NCBI GenBank assembly: GCA_910575495.1
Contig: CAJTFS010000002.1
Span: 248,001-312,000, forward strand
Direction: 5' to 3'
Origin: Bacteroidales bacterium
GTDB taxonomy: Bacteria > Bacteroidota > Bacteroidia > Bacteroidales > Rikenellaceae
Length of the DNA: 64,000 nt
Under the pieces are notes generated by a model. That model made no database searches. It was not told the DNA's origin and worked only from the letters and a program-made list of their open reading frames with translations. A program made the position numbers and the translations under genes. This document shows, piece by piece, positions 27,617 to 35,940 of this stretch. Position 1 is the stretch's first letter, and each line of letters opens with the position of its first letter.

Positions 27617-27643
27617 CACGAAGACCTCTCGAAAGAGAGCAGC

Positions 27644-27682
27644 AAAAACCCCTTATGCGTCATAGACACATAAGGGGTTTTC
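27644..27682 (+). terminator. Intrinsic terminator of tRNA-Gly(CCC)
   Basis: Stem AAAACCCCTTATG / CATAAGGGGTTTT with an 11-base loop and a T-rich tail, 30 bases beyond the tRNA. Also suitable for the convergent amidase gene. Confidence 0.85.
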
Positions 27683-27734
27683 GTTTTCGGTCGATTGCAG
27701 ACTCAAACAACGGGCGCCAACAAATCTTGCGGCA

Positions 27735-28811
27735 TCATTGCACAACAACAATTTTTTCGACCGGCTGTATCCGCTCCTTGTCCAGCGGACGGAACTGGTA
27801 TTTCACCTTCGCGAAATCGATTTCCGCCAGATCGATGCAGCGGATCGTATTGTTGTACGCCGTCTTGTAGTAGACTTTGCGGTTGGTCAGGTCGATGGCA
27901 GACGTCCATTGCGTCGCACTGGGGATGTCGGGCGCTTCGCCCTCCGGATGCTCGATGCCGACGGGAACGTCGAAATTGTTGAGCAGATGGAAACACTGCT
28001 GCACCGTGTCGAACGCCGTGGCACGCTGCGGTGCCGTAGCTCGGTAGAACGCCGCCCTGACGAAACGCGACGGCGGAGTGGCATCGCCCGGAATACCCAG
28101 AAACCCGGAGTTGCCGCCGAACGGCAGCAGGGTCGCGCCGCCCAGTTTTTGAGCGGGTGCGTCGCCCGGGCGGAGATTTACATAGTTGTTCAGATTCGTC
28201 AGCTGCCACTCGAATCCCGGAGCATTGGTCAGCACGCCCGCTTCGTTTTCGTAGAAGTGCGGCACGCCGTCGACAATTTCCAGAACCACCTGCCGCCCCG
28301 AGGGTTCGCCGATACGCCAGTGCACAACCGACGTCCGTTCAAGTCCGACGATGCGTACCGAGCCGATCGCCGCCTTCACCTCGTCGATCGTGGCGCACTG
28401 CGACAGGATCCATGCCGTCACCTGCAAATCGGCCAGCGTCCGATCGTTCTGCTCCGGTTCGTAGGGCTCGTAACCTCCGTAGCGGGGGAAGAAAAAGAGC
28501 CCGGCCGACAATCCCGTTTCGTTGATTCCCTCGGCGATGAAATCCCGCATCACGACCGTCAGCCCCACGACACCGTATTTCGCCATGAACCGGAGTCCGT
28601 TAGCCCCCGTCGGCGTGAACGACCTCAGCCGCTCTCCGCGCGGAATGATGACATACTCGCTCGGCAGCGGACCGAGGGCCCATTCGATCGTCCGGGCCTG
28701 GACATAGGCCCCGTCGGCGGCCGTCAACGCGATGCCGGTGCAGGCGATGGCCTGAAAGGTTCCGCCGCAGGCCGCGGCCCCCAGCAAAAGGTTCGTTATC
28801 ATTCTTTTCAT
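27735..28811 (-). CDS. Choloylglycine hydrolase family (bile salt hydrolase / penicillin V acylase-like)
   Basis: 358-residue exported N-terminal-nucleophile amidase. After a signal peptide ending QAIA, the mature protein would begin at Cys24 (CTGIAL), the catalytic nucleophile. Arg40 in ARTIEW, Asn in NETGLSAG, Asn in VLTNAPGFEW and Arg in SRFVRA occupy the family's active-site positions. Gut Bacteroidota members deconjugate bile salts or hydrolyse N-acyl amides; which applies cannot be read here. The ATG at 28811 opens the signal peptide; the longer frame adds an unlikely N-terminus. Monocistronic. Confidence 0.88.
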   Translation of the reverse strand: MKRMITNLLLGAAACGGTFQAIACTGIALTAADGAYVQARTIEWALGPLPSEYVIIPRGERLRSFTPTGANGLRFMAKYGVVGLTVVMRDFIAEGINETGLSAGLFFFPRYGGYEPYEPEQNDRTLADLQVTAWILSQCATIDEVKAAIGSVRIVGLERTSVVHWRIGEPSGRQVVLEIVDGVPHFYENEAGVLTNAPGFEWQLTNLNNYVNLRPGDAPAQKLGGATLLPFGGNSGFLGIPGDATPPSRFVRAAFYRATAPQRATAFDTVQQCFHLLNNFDVPVGIEHPEGEAPDIPSATQWTSAIDLTNRKVYYKTAYNNTIRCIDLAEIDFAKVKYQFRPLDKERIQPVEKIVVVQ

Positions 28812-28934
28812 GTCGTTTTGCTCGATTCGACGGACGACGAACAAAAGACAAGCCAAAATCCTGTCGCGGCATAACGAAACCTCCGGCATGGATACCCATG
28901 CCGGAGGTCCGATCCGGAACTCTCTCCGGAATTG

Positions 28935-29705
28935 TCAGTCGTAAATCTCGTTGAGCAGACGTGCCAGGCGCAGGCCTCCGCGGAGGAACTGCTGTTCGAT
29001 GACGGGCGCATACTTGGCCACATAATCATAGGAAACTTTCGTGCCTTCGGGCGTGAAGTCGTAGATCTCCGTGCAGATGGCGTGCGTCTCCAGCAGCCAG
29101 TCGCGGGGTTCGCCGGCCTGCACGGCAGCCACCTCCTCCTTGCTCAGCCGGTCGAGCTGCTGCTGCCACTCGGTGTAGCTCCACCGATGGGCCGCCTCGG
29201 GAACCGCCGAATCGAAAATCGAATGGAGGTTGGAGGGCGACGAGAACATCATCACCGGACGCCGGTTGCCGCCCAGGTCGCTCAGACGCCCCGCGTGCAT
29301 CGGGCAGTGCATGTCGCCGACCAGATGGATCAGCATCTTGAGGCTGAGCGCCTCCTCCTCGGCCGGCAAGCCGCCGTTCTTCAGCTTCGCAACAAGCGCC
29401 GTGACCGCACAGAGCACGTCGCCTTTCGGATTGCGGGGCATGGATTCGAGCGTCTCGCCCTCGTCGATGTTCAGATAGTGCCACGTCTTGGTGTAGGCAT
29501 ATTCGGGCGTATGGCTGGCATTGTCGAGCCAGTTGGCATAGTAGACCGGCGAATGGCCGTCCAGCACCTTGCTCACCTTCTTGGCGGCCTTGGGCGTCAG
29601 ATGACATTCGGCAATGTAGGCCGTCGCGTCATGGCCTTTCTGCCCCCAGGCCAGCACGCTGCGCGTCGCAAGCAGGCAGCACGCAAGCAGCAATAGTTTC
29701 TTCAT
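28935..29705 (-). CDS. S1/P1-type zinc nuclease
   Basis: 256-residue secreted nuclease of the phospholipase C/P1 nuclease superfamily, expected to cleave single-stranded nucleic acids with a trinuclear zinc centre. The signal peptide ends VLA, so the mature protein begins with Trp (WGQKGH), the family's N-terminal zinc ligand. The motifs LIHLVGDMHCPMHAG, DLGGN and NLHSIFD supply His/Asp ligands. The usual NLHxxWD reads NLHSIFD here. It lies 14 bases downstream of rho on the same strand, so the genes are probably co-transcribed. Roles in nutrient scavenging from DNA or RNA are inferred. Confidence 0.88.
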   Translation of the reverse strand: MKKLLLLACCLLATRSVLAWGQKGHDATAYIAECHLTPKAAKKVSKVLDGHSPVYYANWLDNASHTPEYAYTKTWHYLNIDEGETLESMPRNPKGDVLCAVTALVAKLKNGGLPAEEEALSLKMLIHLVGDMHCPMHAGRLSDLGGNRRPVMMFSSPSNLHSIFDSAVPEAAHRWSYTEWQQQLDRLSKEEVAAVQAGEPRDWLLETHAICTEIYDFTPEGTKVSYDYVAKYAPVIEQQFLRGGLRLARLLNEIYD

Positions 29706-29719
29706 GGTTCTATGAGTTT

Positions 29720-31276
29720 TCAGTGGTTCATCGTAGCAAGAAATTCCTCGTTGTCTTCGGTCTGGTTCATCTGCTTCTGCAGGAACTCCATGGCCTCCAC
29801 GGGAGTCATGTCCGAAAGATACTTGCGCAGCACCCAGGTGCGGTTCATCACCTCGCGCGACAGCAGCAGGTCTTCGCGGCGCGTACCCGAAGCGATCACG
29901 TCGACAGCGGGGTAGACACGCTTGTTGGCCAGCTTGCGGTCGAGCTGCAGCTCCATGTTGCCCGTCCCCTTGAACTCCTCGAAGATCACTTCGTCCATCT
30001 TCGAGCCCGTATCGATCAGCGCCGTGGCAATGATCGTCAGCGAGCCTTTCTCCTCCGTATTGCGCGCCGCACCGAAGAAGCGTTTGGGCTTGTGCAGGGC
30101 ATTGGCGTCGACACCGCCCGAAAGCACCTTGCCCGATGCGGGCTGCACGGAGTTGTAAGCCCGGGCCAGACGCGTGATGGAGTCGAGGAAGATCACCACG
30201 TCGTGGCCGCACTCGACCATGCGCTTGGCCTTGTCCAGCACCATCTCGGCCACTTTCACATGGCGCGAAGCCTGTTCGTCGAACGTCGACGCCACCACCT
30301 CGGCCTTGACGTTGCGCGCCATCTCGGTCACCTCCTCGGGGCGTTCGTCGATCAGCAGCACGATCATATAGACTTCGGGGTGGTTGTCCGCTATGGCATT
30401 GGCCACGGACTGCAGCAGCATGGTCTTACCCGTTTTGGGCTGCGCCACGATCAGCGCGCGCTGGCCCTTGCCGATGGGCGAAAAGAGATCGACGATGCGC
30501 GTGGAGAGGTTGTTGTGGCCGTTGCCCGTGAGACAGAATTTCTCGCTCGGGAAAAGCGGCGTCATGAATTCGAACTGCACGCGGTCACGCACAAGGTCGG
30601 GCGAGAGGCCGTTGATCTCGTTCACGCGCACCAGCGGGAAGTATTTCTCGCCCTCGCGCGGCGGGCGGATGGCACCGCTCACGGTGTCGCCGGCCTTCAG
30701 CCCGAAGTGCTTGATCTGCGACGGCGAAACATAGATGTCGTCGGGCGAATTGAGATAGTTGTAGTCCGCCGAGCGGAGGAATCCGTAGCCGTCCGGCATC
30801 ACTTCAAGAACCCCTTCACCCGCGATTTCACCCTCGAAATCGTCTTTCGTAATGTCATCGTCCGATTCGAAATAAGCATCCTGCCGGTTGAACGGTTCCG
30901 GCTCCGGATTCTGGTTCTTGGGCTTGCGGCCCCGGCGCTTGGGCGCCGGCTGAACGGCCGGTTCCGAAACTTCGGAGCTCGGAGCGCTCGGAGCGGGTGC
31001 CGGTTCCTCGGCCGGTTGGTCGAAAAGCCCGCCCGCCGGCGTCTCCGTATTTTTTTCGGGTTGCGCCACCCGCGGCCGCCGTCCTCGGCGGGGTTTTTCT
31101 GCTCCGGGCTGTGCGGCCGGCGCACCATCGCCGGAGGGAGCGGCACCCTGCGCATGTCCGGCAATCAGTTCGATCAGCTCGCGTTTCTTGACCATGACAT
31201 TGCCGATGCCGAGAGCTTTGGCTATTTCGCGCAGTTGGGCGATAGGTTTGCCTTTCAGCGCATTCAAATCCTGCAT
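29720..31276 (-). CDS. rho: Transcription termination factor Rho
   Basis: 518-residue hexameric RNA helicase. The Rho_N helical domain (about 1-40; [19 protein letters not shown]) is followed by about 95 residues of Pro/Ala/Glu-rich low-complexity sequence, an insertion typical of Bacteroidota Rho. The cold-shock-like RNA-binding domain (about 150-225; [13 protein letters not shown]) and the ATPase core follow, with Walker A (AQPKTGKT), Walker B ([13 protein letters not shown]), and the Q- and R-loops ([20 protein letters not shown]). A promoter and a terminator-like hairpin sit in the leader. Confidence 0.97.
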   Translation of the reverse strand: MQDLNALKGKPIAQLREIAKALGIGNVMVKKRELIELIAGHAQGAAPSGDGAPAAQPGAEKPRRGRRPRVAQPEKNTETPAGGLFDQPAEEPAPAPSAPSSEVSEPAVQPAPKRRGRKPKNQNPEPEPFNRQDAYFESDDDITKDDFEGEIAGEGVLEVMPDGYGFLRSADYNYLNSPDDIYVSPSQIKHFGLKAGDTVSGAIRPPREGEKYFPLVRVNEINGLSPDLVRDRVQFEFMTPLFPSEKFCLTGNGHNNLSTRIVDLFSPIGKGQRALIVAQPKTGKTMLLQSVANAIADNHPEVYMIVLLIDERPEEVTEMARNVKAEVVASTFDEQASRHVKVAEMVLDKAKRMVECGHDVVIFLDSITRLARAYNSVQPASGKVLSGGVDANALHKPKRFFGAARNTEEKGSLTIIATALIDTGSKMDEVIFEEFKGTGNMELQLDRKLANKRVYPAVDVIASGTRREDLLLSREVMNRTWVLRKYLSDMTPVEAMEFLQKQMNQTEDNEEFLATMNH

Positions 31277-31301
31277 ATGTTTCTCTTAAGATGTTTTTCG
31301 G

Positions 31302-31324
31302 AAAAATCCCCGACGAACGTCGGG
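31302..31324 (-). terminator. Terminator-like hairpin in the rho leader
   Basis: On the minus strand CCCGAC-GTTC-GTCGGG is followed by GATTTTTCC, 25 bases before the rho ATG. It lies inside the transcript predicted from the upstream promoter, so it could act as an attenuator. The stem is only six base pairs, so its strength is uncertain. Confidence 0.45.
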
Positions 31325-31453
31325 TGTTCGGATGCTGAGCGAAAACAACACCGGCCTCTTGCCTTGCGGCCCGCCCGGGCAAAGCCGCGGTGAACAAAGT
31401 TCATCCGAGCGAACGGTAGGGACGGCTGTTTGTCTTCCGGATTTTATCCCCGG

Positions 31454-31483
31454 CAAAGATAATGCATTATTTCGAGTTACAAA
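31454..31483 (-). promoter_or_regulatory. Promoter of rho
   Basis: TTTG (31483-31480) and TATCTTTG (31461-31454) are 18 bases apart on the minus strand. The predicted leader is about 170 bases. The remaining sequence from 31484 to 31854 holds only terminators. Confidence 0.6.
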
Positions 31484-31514
31484 ATAAAATTCGTCTTCCC
31501 CTTCTCCCAATCGC

Positions 31515-31562
31515 AGCGCATGAAAAAAGTCTCCCGATTCTCTCTCGGAAGACTTTTTCACA
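31515..31562. terminator. Terminator-like inverted repeat
   Basis: AAAAAAGTCT and AGACTTTTTT-type arms flank an imperfect stem around CCCGATTCTCTCTCGG. It could end transcription arriving from the small genes at 31855-32756, protecting the rho promoter. Confidence 0.5.
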
Positions 31563-31772
31563 CACAAACATTTTACAATACAAACAATGTATGGCTGAAT
31601 TCCCATTGTTCCGTGTGCAAAGTTCTTGCAAATTCCCTGCCGCCGCAATCCCCAATTTCAGGTATTTTCCGCTTGAGCCGTTTCGATTGCTTTTCCGTCG
31701 ATTCTTTCATAAATGACAGCAAACGAACCAAACAAAAGACATGAGCCGCCTCGTCCCTGTTCAAGAAAAAGT

Positions 31773-31804
31773 TTTGGGCGCCCATAATGCGGGCACCCAA
31801 AACA
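31773..31804. terminator. Bidirectional terminator downstream of the 91-residue ORF
   Basis: Stem GTTTTGGGCGCCC / GGGCACCCAAAAC with one mismatch around ATAATGC. It lies 50 bases beyond the stop codon at 31855. Confidence 0.65.
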
Positions 31805-31854
31805 TAACCTGTCTCGAATAGAAATCGTTGTAGGCCGTCAAGAAACAAACTCTT

Positions 31855-32130
31855 CTATTTCTTGATTTTACCGATGATACTTTTCACTTGTTCGCATAAA
31901 ACTCCCGGAGCATCGAGCAGCCTGACGATCACCTGGTTCTTATTTGTCGCACGGGCGATCTCGGCTTTCAGATTTTGGACTTCCGCCCGATTGATTCCGG
32001 TGTTTTCAAGAAGCGACACAACTTCATTGATATCCGCCGATGTCAAGGCCTCAATCTCCGTTTTCATTTTTTCATTCAGCCGAGCCTTTACCATATCGGC
32101 GGCGGCTCTTACTTTAGTAATGTCTGCCAT
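31855..32130 (-). CDS. Hypothetical protein (91 residues, helical)
   Basis: Not recognised. The product is mostly alpha-helical and charged (MADITKVRAAADMVKARLNE), with neither signal peptide nor membrane segment, and ends in KKs. The codon use is clearly more AT-rich than that of flanking genes, as in the next gene. It begins 11 bases after the lipoprotein stop, so the two form a small operon. Acquisition by transfer is likely from composition and context. Confidence 0.65.
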   Translation of the reverse strand: MADITKVRAAADMVKARLNEKMKTEIEALTSADINEVVSLLENTGINRAEVQNLKAEIARATNKNQVIVRLLDAPGVLCEQVKSIIGKIKK

Positions 32131-32141
32131 AATTTTACAAT

Positions 32142-32756
32142 TTATTTAAGTTTGTCATCTATTTTTTCAAGTGCTGTTTGTGCTGTATTTAAAATAGAAT
32201 CAGCTCTTTGCAGATACCGATTTATCTGCGTGTCGATCTTATCCGTATCGACAAATCGGGATAACAATCGCTTCCGCTTCTCTTCCAACGCATTTGCACT
32301 GTCTATATTCTGCGTTATAACATCATTCGCTTCCCGGGCAATCTCATAATGGCTACGAATAATCCCGAGCAGTTTCTCTTTTTCCGTTCTTAGAGGAATT
32401 AGAAGCGAATCCCGTTGCTTCATATAATCCTCCTGTATCAGGTCTGTCAAATCTTTCAGCGACTCCATACGTTGTGCCGGTTCTTCGGCAATCGCTTCAT
32501 TCCAAAACTCAATGGTGCCCGGCATAGCGAACAGATCGTTCAAATAATTCCGATACCATTGTTCTTTCAACCATTTGACCGCCACCTGTTCTTTTTCTTT
32601 ATAAATGGCATCGATCATTACGATATGTCCTTGTTCCAAAGCATCGATCTGACGCCCCAACAACACGGACATTTCAACTGTTTCATGAGGAATCGATGCG
32701 CATGATGATAATCCGATCATCATCACTCCCAGCAGAAATTTACCAATCTTATTCAT
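32142..32756 (-). CDS. Hypothetical lipoprotein (204 residues)
   Basis: Not recognised by family. The N-terminus MNKIGKFLLGVMMIGLSSCAS is a clear lipoprotein signal with the lipobox LSSC. The body (about 30-204) is predicted helical with coiled-coil-like heptads (LRTEKEKLLGIIRSHYEIAREA, ANALEEKRKRLL). Base composition is AT-rich relative to the chromosome. The ATG at 32756 is chosen because it opens the signal peptide. Operon with the 91-residue gene; no partner hints at function. Confidence 0.7.
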   Translation of the reverse strand: MNKIGKFLLGVMMIGLSSCASIPHETVEMSVLLGRQIDALEQGHIVMIDAIYKEKEQVAVKWLKEQWYRNYLNDLFAMPGTIEFWNEAIAEEPAQRMESLKDLTDLIQEDYMKQRDSLLIPLRTEKEKLLGIIRSHYEIAREANDVITQNIDSANALEEKRKRLLSRFVDTDKIDTQINRYLQRADSILNTAQTALEKIDDKLK

Positions 32757-32837
32757 CTGAAATCTTTTTTGTTTCTGCAAAGGTAGACATCCAAAATGTC
32801 AATTTATGACACAAGTAAAAAAAATTTACACTATTTT

Positions 32838-33110
32838 CATTGCTGGTCTTCAGAGTCTGCCGGTTTGTAATAGTTCTTATCAGGCACCTCGTTGATTTTG
32901 GATTCGGGATAAAGAAGCGTGCCGACAATGGAGGTGCAGGGCATGATTCCCTTTGTCCCGATGGTTTTGCAAGGCACGGCGGGAGATGTGGAAATGGGCC
33001 ATCACTTGCTCGGTAGTCAGATAGCGCGTTCGCCCGACAGCAAAGGTTCGACTTCTGCAATAAATTTGTCGGCTGTTTGCACTACAGGGCACACATCCTT
33101 CGGCTTCCAG
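32838..33110 (-). pseudogene. Frameshifted helix-turn-helix (excisionase-like) gene
   Basis: Three minus-strand frames join into one protein: DKFIAEVEPLLSGER, then RYLTTEQVMAHFHISRRALQ, then IMPCTSIVGTLLYPESKINE. This matches the short MerR/excisionase-type HTH proteins carried by Bacteroidota mobile elements. One base is lost near 33027 and one gained near 32947, so no intact product is possible. The upstream reading frame continues toward tRNA-Gly but its N-terminus is unclear. Confidence 0.75.
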
Positions 33111-33232
33111 TCACGATTCGGCACACGGAAAGGATGCTTTTGTCTGCCGCCACTTGCTACGGCACAAAAATAAAACGATCCCGCATGTGATTGACATACA
33201 GAATCGTTTGCTTCAATTTGCGTAACCTTACC

Positions 33233-33261
33233 CAACAAAAAAGGTCCTTCGAAAAGGACCT
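33233..33261 (-). terminator. Intrinsic terminator of tRNA-Gly(GCC)
   Basis: AGGTCCTT-CGAA-AAGGACCT hairpin followed on the minus strand by TTTTTTG, directly after the tRNA. Confidence 0.85.
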
Positions 33262-33263
33262 CC

Positions 33264-33339
33264 TGGAGCGGAAAACGAGACTCGAACTCGCGACCCCAAC
33301 CTTGGCAAGGTTGTGCTCTACCAACTGAGCTATTTCCGC
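33264..33339 (-). tRNA. tRNA-Gly (anticodon GCC), CCA encoded
   Basis: 76-base cloverleaf on the minus strand. The acceptor stem is GCGGAAA/TTTCCGC with a U discriminator and an encoded CCA. The anticodon loop TTGCCAA gives GCC. The D-arm and T-arm (GCGAGTTCGAGTCTCGT) are normal. The AT-rich island lies directly beyond its 3' end, the usual side for tRNA-targeted integration. Confidence 0.95.
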
Positions 33340-33579
33340 AGATGATTCTCAAATGCGGTGCAAAGATAGGCAAAAAAAACGAAACTCCAAATATTAAAGC
33401 CGCAAAGCATGCAAAATTCTTGCTGACAATCCGTCAACGCCGCTCCAGCAGCCGCCGACAAGCCATGCCTGACCAAACGAAATAGCTACGAACGGGAGGA
33501 ACAAGGACCCCCAAAATAAAAATAGCAGAACCGAAAACAGCGACAACCCGACAAGCAAAACAGCAGTCAGCTGCGCTGC
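33340..33579. other. Intergenic stretch with no recognised gene
   Basis: Short ORFs here lack motifs and codon bias. No RNA gene or clear terminator was found between tRNA-Gly and the nitroreductase. Confidence 0.5.
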
Positions 33580-34182
33580 TCACCTGAAAACCCGCATGCG
33601 GGCCTCCACGGGCTCGAACGTCTTCGGCGCCGGCGTCTCGGCCGGCAGCCCGAACGGCATCTGTGCAATGAGCCGCCACTCCTGCGGCAGATGCCATTCG
33701 GCACGGACTTCCTTATCGATCAGCGGATTGTAATGCTGCAAGGATGCGCCGAATCCGGCATTTTCCAGCAGCGTCCACAGCGTCAGCTGGTGCATCGCCG
33801 ATGTATGTTCCGACCAGACCGGGAAATTGCCCGCATATTGCGGAAAACGTTGCTGAAGCGCCCGCACGGCAGCCGTGTCTTCATAGAAAAGCACCGTTCC
33901 GTATCCTGCCGCAAAACTGCGTTTGATCTTCTCCTCCGTGCGTGCGAACGCATCTTCGGCCACGATCGCCCGCAGCGTCCGTTTCACGATCTTCCAGAAC
34001 GCAGCATGATGTTCGTGCAAAAGCAGCACCAGCCGCGTGGTCTGCGAGTTGAATGCCGACGGCGTGTTCTTGATTGCGAACCGCACCATCTCTTCGATCT
34101 GCGCATCCGTCACGGGCGATTGGCCCATCAGTCCGTAGTAGCTGCGGCGGCGTTCGAAAATCTCTTCGCATCGTTTTTCCAT
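33580..34182 (-). CDS. Nitroreductase family protein
   Basis: 200-residue FMN-dependent oxidoreductase of the HI0877/Frm2-like branch. The N-terminal RRSYYGLMGQSPV and SAFNSQTTR segments form the FMN phosphate-binding region, and LENAGFGASLQHYNPLID matches the family's conserved second half. Proteins of this branch reduce quinones or nitroaromatics, and Frm2 relatives affect lipid signalling. The ATG at 34182 gives MEKRCEEIFERRRSYY; a longer start at 34200 adds six residues. Divergent from the acyl-CoA reductase gene. Confidence 0.85.
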   Translation of the reverse strand: MEKRCEEIFERRRSYYGLMGQSPVTDAQIEEMVRFAIKNTPSAFNSQTTRLVLLLHEHHAAFWKIVKRTLRAIVAEDAFARTEEKIKRSFAAGYGTVLFYEDTAAVRALQQRFPQYAGNFPVWSEHTSAMHQLTLWTLLENAGFGASLQHYNPLIDKEVRAEWHLPQEWRLIAQMPFGLPAETPAPKTFEPVEARMRVFR

Positions 34183-34249
34183 GGTCGCATGTTTTCGCAT
34201 TCCGACAGCAAAAATGGCGCAATTGTACGCATATTTCGGTGCGAAACAT

Positions 34250-34257
34250 TATCTTTG
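34250..34257 (+). promoter_or_regulatory. -7 box immediately before the acyl-CoA reductase gene
   Basis: TATCTTTG ends five bases before the first ATG, with TTG at 34223-34225. Transcription would start about at the initiation codon, so the mRNA is probably leaderless. Confidence 0.55.
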
Positions 34258-34262
34258 TTGTT

Positions 34263-35249
34263 ATGATGAAGGCCATCGATCTTTTCAATGCCTTGGGCGA
34301 CAGGTTCCGCAACTTCGGCAACGATGCTGAGTCGCAGCGCGTTATCGACGAAGCATGCCGTGCGAACGAGTGGTTCACGCCGCACGAGATCCGCCGGGCC
34401 GTCACCGCTATCGCCGACCGGATGCTCCGGCGCGATGCGCTCGAAACCTGGCTTTCCGGCTACCCGGTGCCCGTCGCCGCACCGCGCCGCGTGCTGGTCA
34501 TCATGGCCGGCAACATTCCGTTGGTGGGGTTCTTCGACCTTCTGTGCGTCGTCGCAAGCGGCCACCGCTGCCTGGTGAAACCTTCGGCCAAGGACAGCGT
34601 GTTGATCCGTCATACGGTTGAGTTGTTGCGCACGATCGACCTCGACGTCGCCATCGAATTCTACGACGGCAGTTCGCCGGTCGACGCCGTCATCGCCACC
34701 GGCAGCAACAACGCCCGGCGCGCTTTCCGGTGCCGTTACGCCGGCACACCAACGCTCCTCCGAGGGCATCGCCAGTCGGTCGCCGTGCTTTCCGGCAGCG
34801 AGACGCCCGAGCAGCTCGCCGGGCTCGCCGACGACATCTGGGCCTACTCCGGACTGGGTTGCCGCAGTGTTTCGCGGCTCTTTCTGCCCGAAGGTTTCCG
34901 GCTCCGGCTCACGATGCCCCCGATGAACCCCAAGTTCCGCAACGACTACCTCCGCACGCGGGCCCTGTTGACCATGACCGGATGGCCGTTTTTCGACTTG
35001 GGATGCGCCGTCGCCGTCGAGCAGGAGGAGTTTCCGGCATCGCTCAGCCTGCTGGCCTGCACCTACTACCGCGATCTTTCCCAGGTCGGGACCTGGCTCG
35101 CCGACCACGACCAGGAGTTGCAGTGCGTCGTTTCGGAGTGCATCGCCCACAGCCGCCGCACCGGTTTCGGGTGCGCGCAGTCCCCGGCGCTCACCGACTG
35201 GCCCGACGACCTCGACACGATGGCCTGGCTGACCGAACAAGTGAATTAG
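34263..35249 (+). CDS. Acyl-CoA reductase (LuxC-like)
   Basis: 328-residue NADPH-dependent reductase of the aldehyde-dehydrogenase superfamily. It has VLVIMAGNIPLVGFFDLL and HRCLVKPSAKDSVL typical of LuxC-like proteins, and a Cys in SGLGCRSVSR at the catalytic position. It would reduce an activated acyl group to aldehyde. Short Bacteroidota versions like this lack the longer N-terminus of LuxC and have no luciferase partner. Two adjacent ATGs (34263, 34266) are possible starts. The next gene follows after 21 bases. Confidence 0.88.
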   Translation: MMKAIDLFNALGDRFRNFGNDAESQRVIDEACRANEWFTPHEIRRAVTAIADRMLRRDALETWLSGYPVPVAAPRRVLVIMAGNIPLVGFFDLLCVVASGHRCLVKPSAKDSVLIRHTVELLRTIDLDVAIEFYDGSSPVDAVIATGSNNARRAFRCRYAGTPTLLRGHRQSVAVLSGSETPEQLAGLADDIWAYSGLGCRSVSRLFLPEGFRLRLTMPPMNPKFRNDYLRTRALLTMTGWPFFDLGCAVAVEQEEFPASLSLLACTYYRDLSQVGTWLADHDQELQCVVSECIAHSRRTGFGCAQSPALTDWPDDLDTMAWLTEQVN

Positions 35250-35270
35250 AAACCCTATTGATTTTCAACC

Positions 35271-35783
35271 ATGTCGATGATCTTCCGATTCCGCATGCTG
35301 AGCGACGAAAACGATCGTTTCGTCCGCGACTACGAAGTGTTGTACGACACCTCGCTGCTCGATTTCCACCGTTTCATCCTCTCTTCGCTCGACTACGAGG
35401 AGTGCATGGCTTCGTTCTTCACGGCCGACGACCGTTGGGAGAAGCAGCGCGAGTTCACCTGCATGGAGATGGGCATCGACGGCGAGGAGGCCCCCGAGTC
35501 GATGGAGAGCGTGACACTCGGGCAGATCATCCACAACAGCCGCGACCGCCTGATCTACCTCTTCGACCTCTTCGGCGACCGGGCCTACTATCTCGAGCTC
35601 ACCGGTTCCTACGAAGCCGACAAGGACGCTTCCTATCCGCGCGAGATTTTCGCCCGGGCCGAAGCTCCCGACCAGTACGACCCGTCGCGAAGCCGTTCGG
35701 ACGACGAGGGTTCGATCTTCGACGACGCCATGGGCGATTTCAGCGATTTCGAGGGCGACGACAGTTACGACGACGAGTATTAG
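35271..35783 (+). CDS. pRiA4b ORF-3-like protein
   Basis: 170-residue soluble protein of the plasmid pRiA4b ORF-3/TnpR-like fold family (IS1096-type accessory proteins), widespread as stand-alone genes in Bacteroidota. Matching features are FRFRMLSDENDRFVRDYEV, DYEECMASFFTADDRWEKQ and LIYLFDLFGDRAYYLEL. The C-terminal 45 residues are a strongly acidic, disordered tail (FSDFEGDDSYDDEY). Its function is unknown. It may be co-transcribed with the acyl-CoA reductase. Confidence 0.8.
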   Translation: MSMIFRFRMLSDENDRFVRDYEVLYDTSLLDFHRFILSSLDYEECMASFFTADDRWEKQREFTCMEMGIDGEEAPESMESVTLGQIIHNSRDRLIYLFDLFGDRAYYLELTGSYEADKDASYPREIFARAEAPDQYDPSRSRSDDEGSIFDDAMGDFSDFEGDDSYDDEY

Positions 35784-35825
35784 CATCGAGCCGCAAAGCA
35801 CCGGGAGGCATCGAAAATCTGCAAA

Positions 35826-35940
35826 AATGCCTCTTGTTGTTCTGGCGGCTCCCGGAACCGTGCGGGCCGCAGTCTTGCCCCGCGAAAGTACGCAAATATC
35901 CGGCTGTCGCCGGGCGTGCCCCGCAGGCTGCGGTCCAAGC
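35826..35940 (+). repeat. Solo copy of the GC-rich repeat module (copy D)
   Basis: Matches 372-480 and the inverse of 25085-25200 in order: GCGGCTC-type hairpin, GCGGGCCGCAGTCT, ATCCGGCTG, CGCCGGGCGTGCCCCGCAGG, CTGCGGTCC. The promoter units and AT-rich end are absent. It lies just downstream of the pRiA4b-like gene. The rest of 35784-36230 holds no recognisable gene. Confidence 0.75.

Noticed and set aside
31277..31854. Possible riboswitch or small gene upstream of rho
   Set aside because: No known riboswitch core was seen, and the short ORFs overlap terminators and the promoter.
33434..33697. 87-codon minus-strand ORF beyond the nitroreductase
   Set aside because: It overlaps the end of the nitroreductase gene in another frame and has no recognisable domain.
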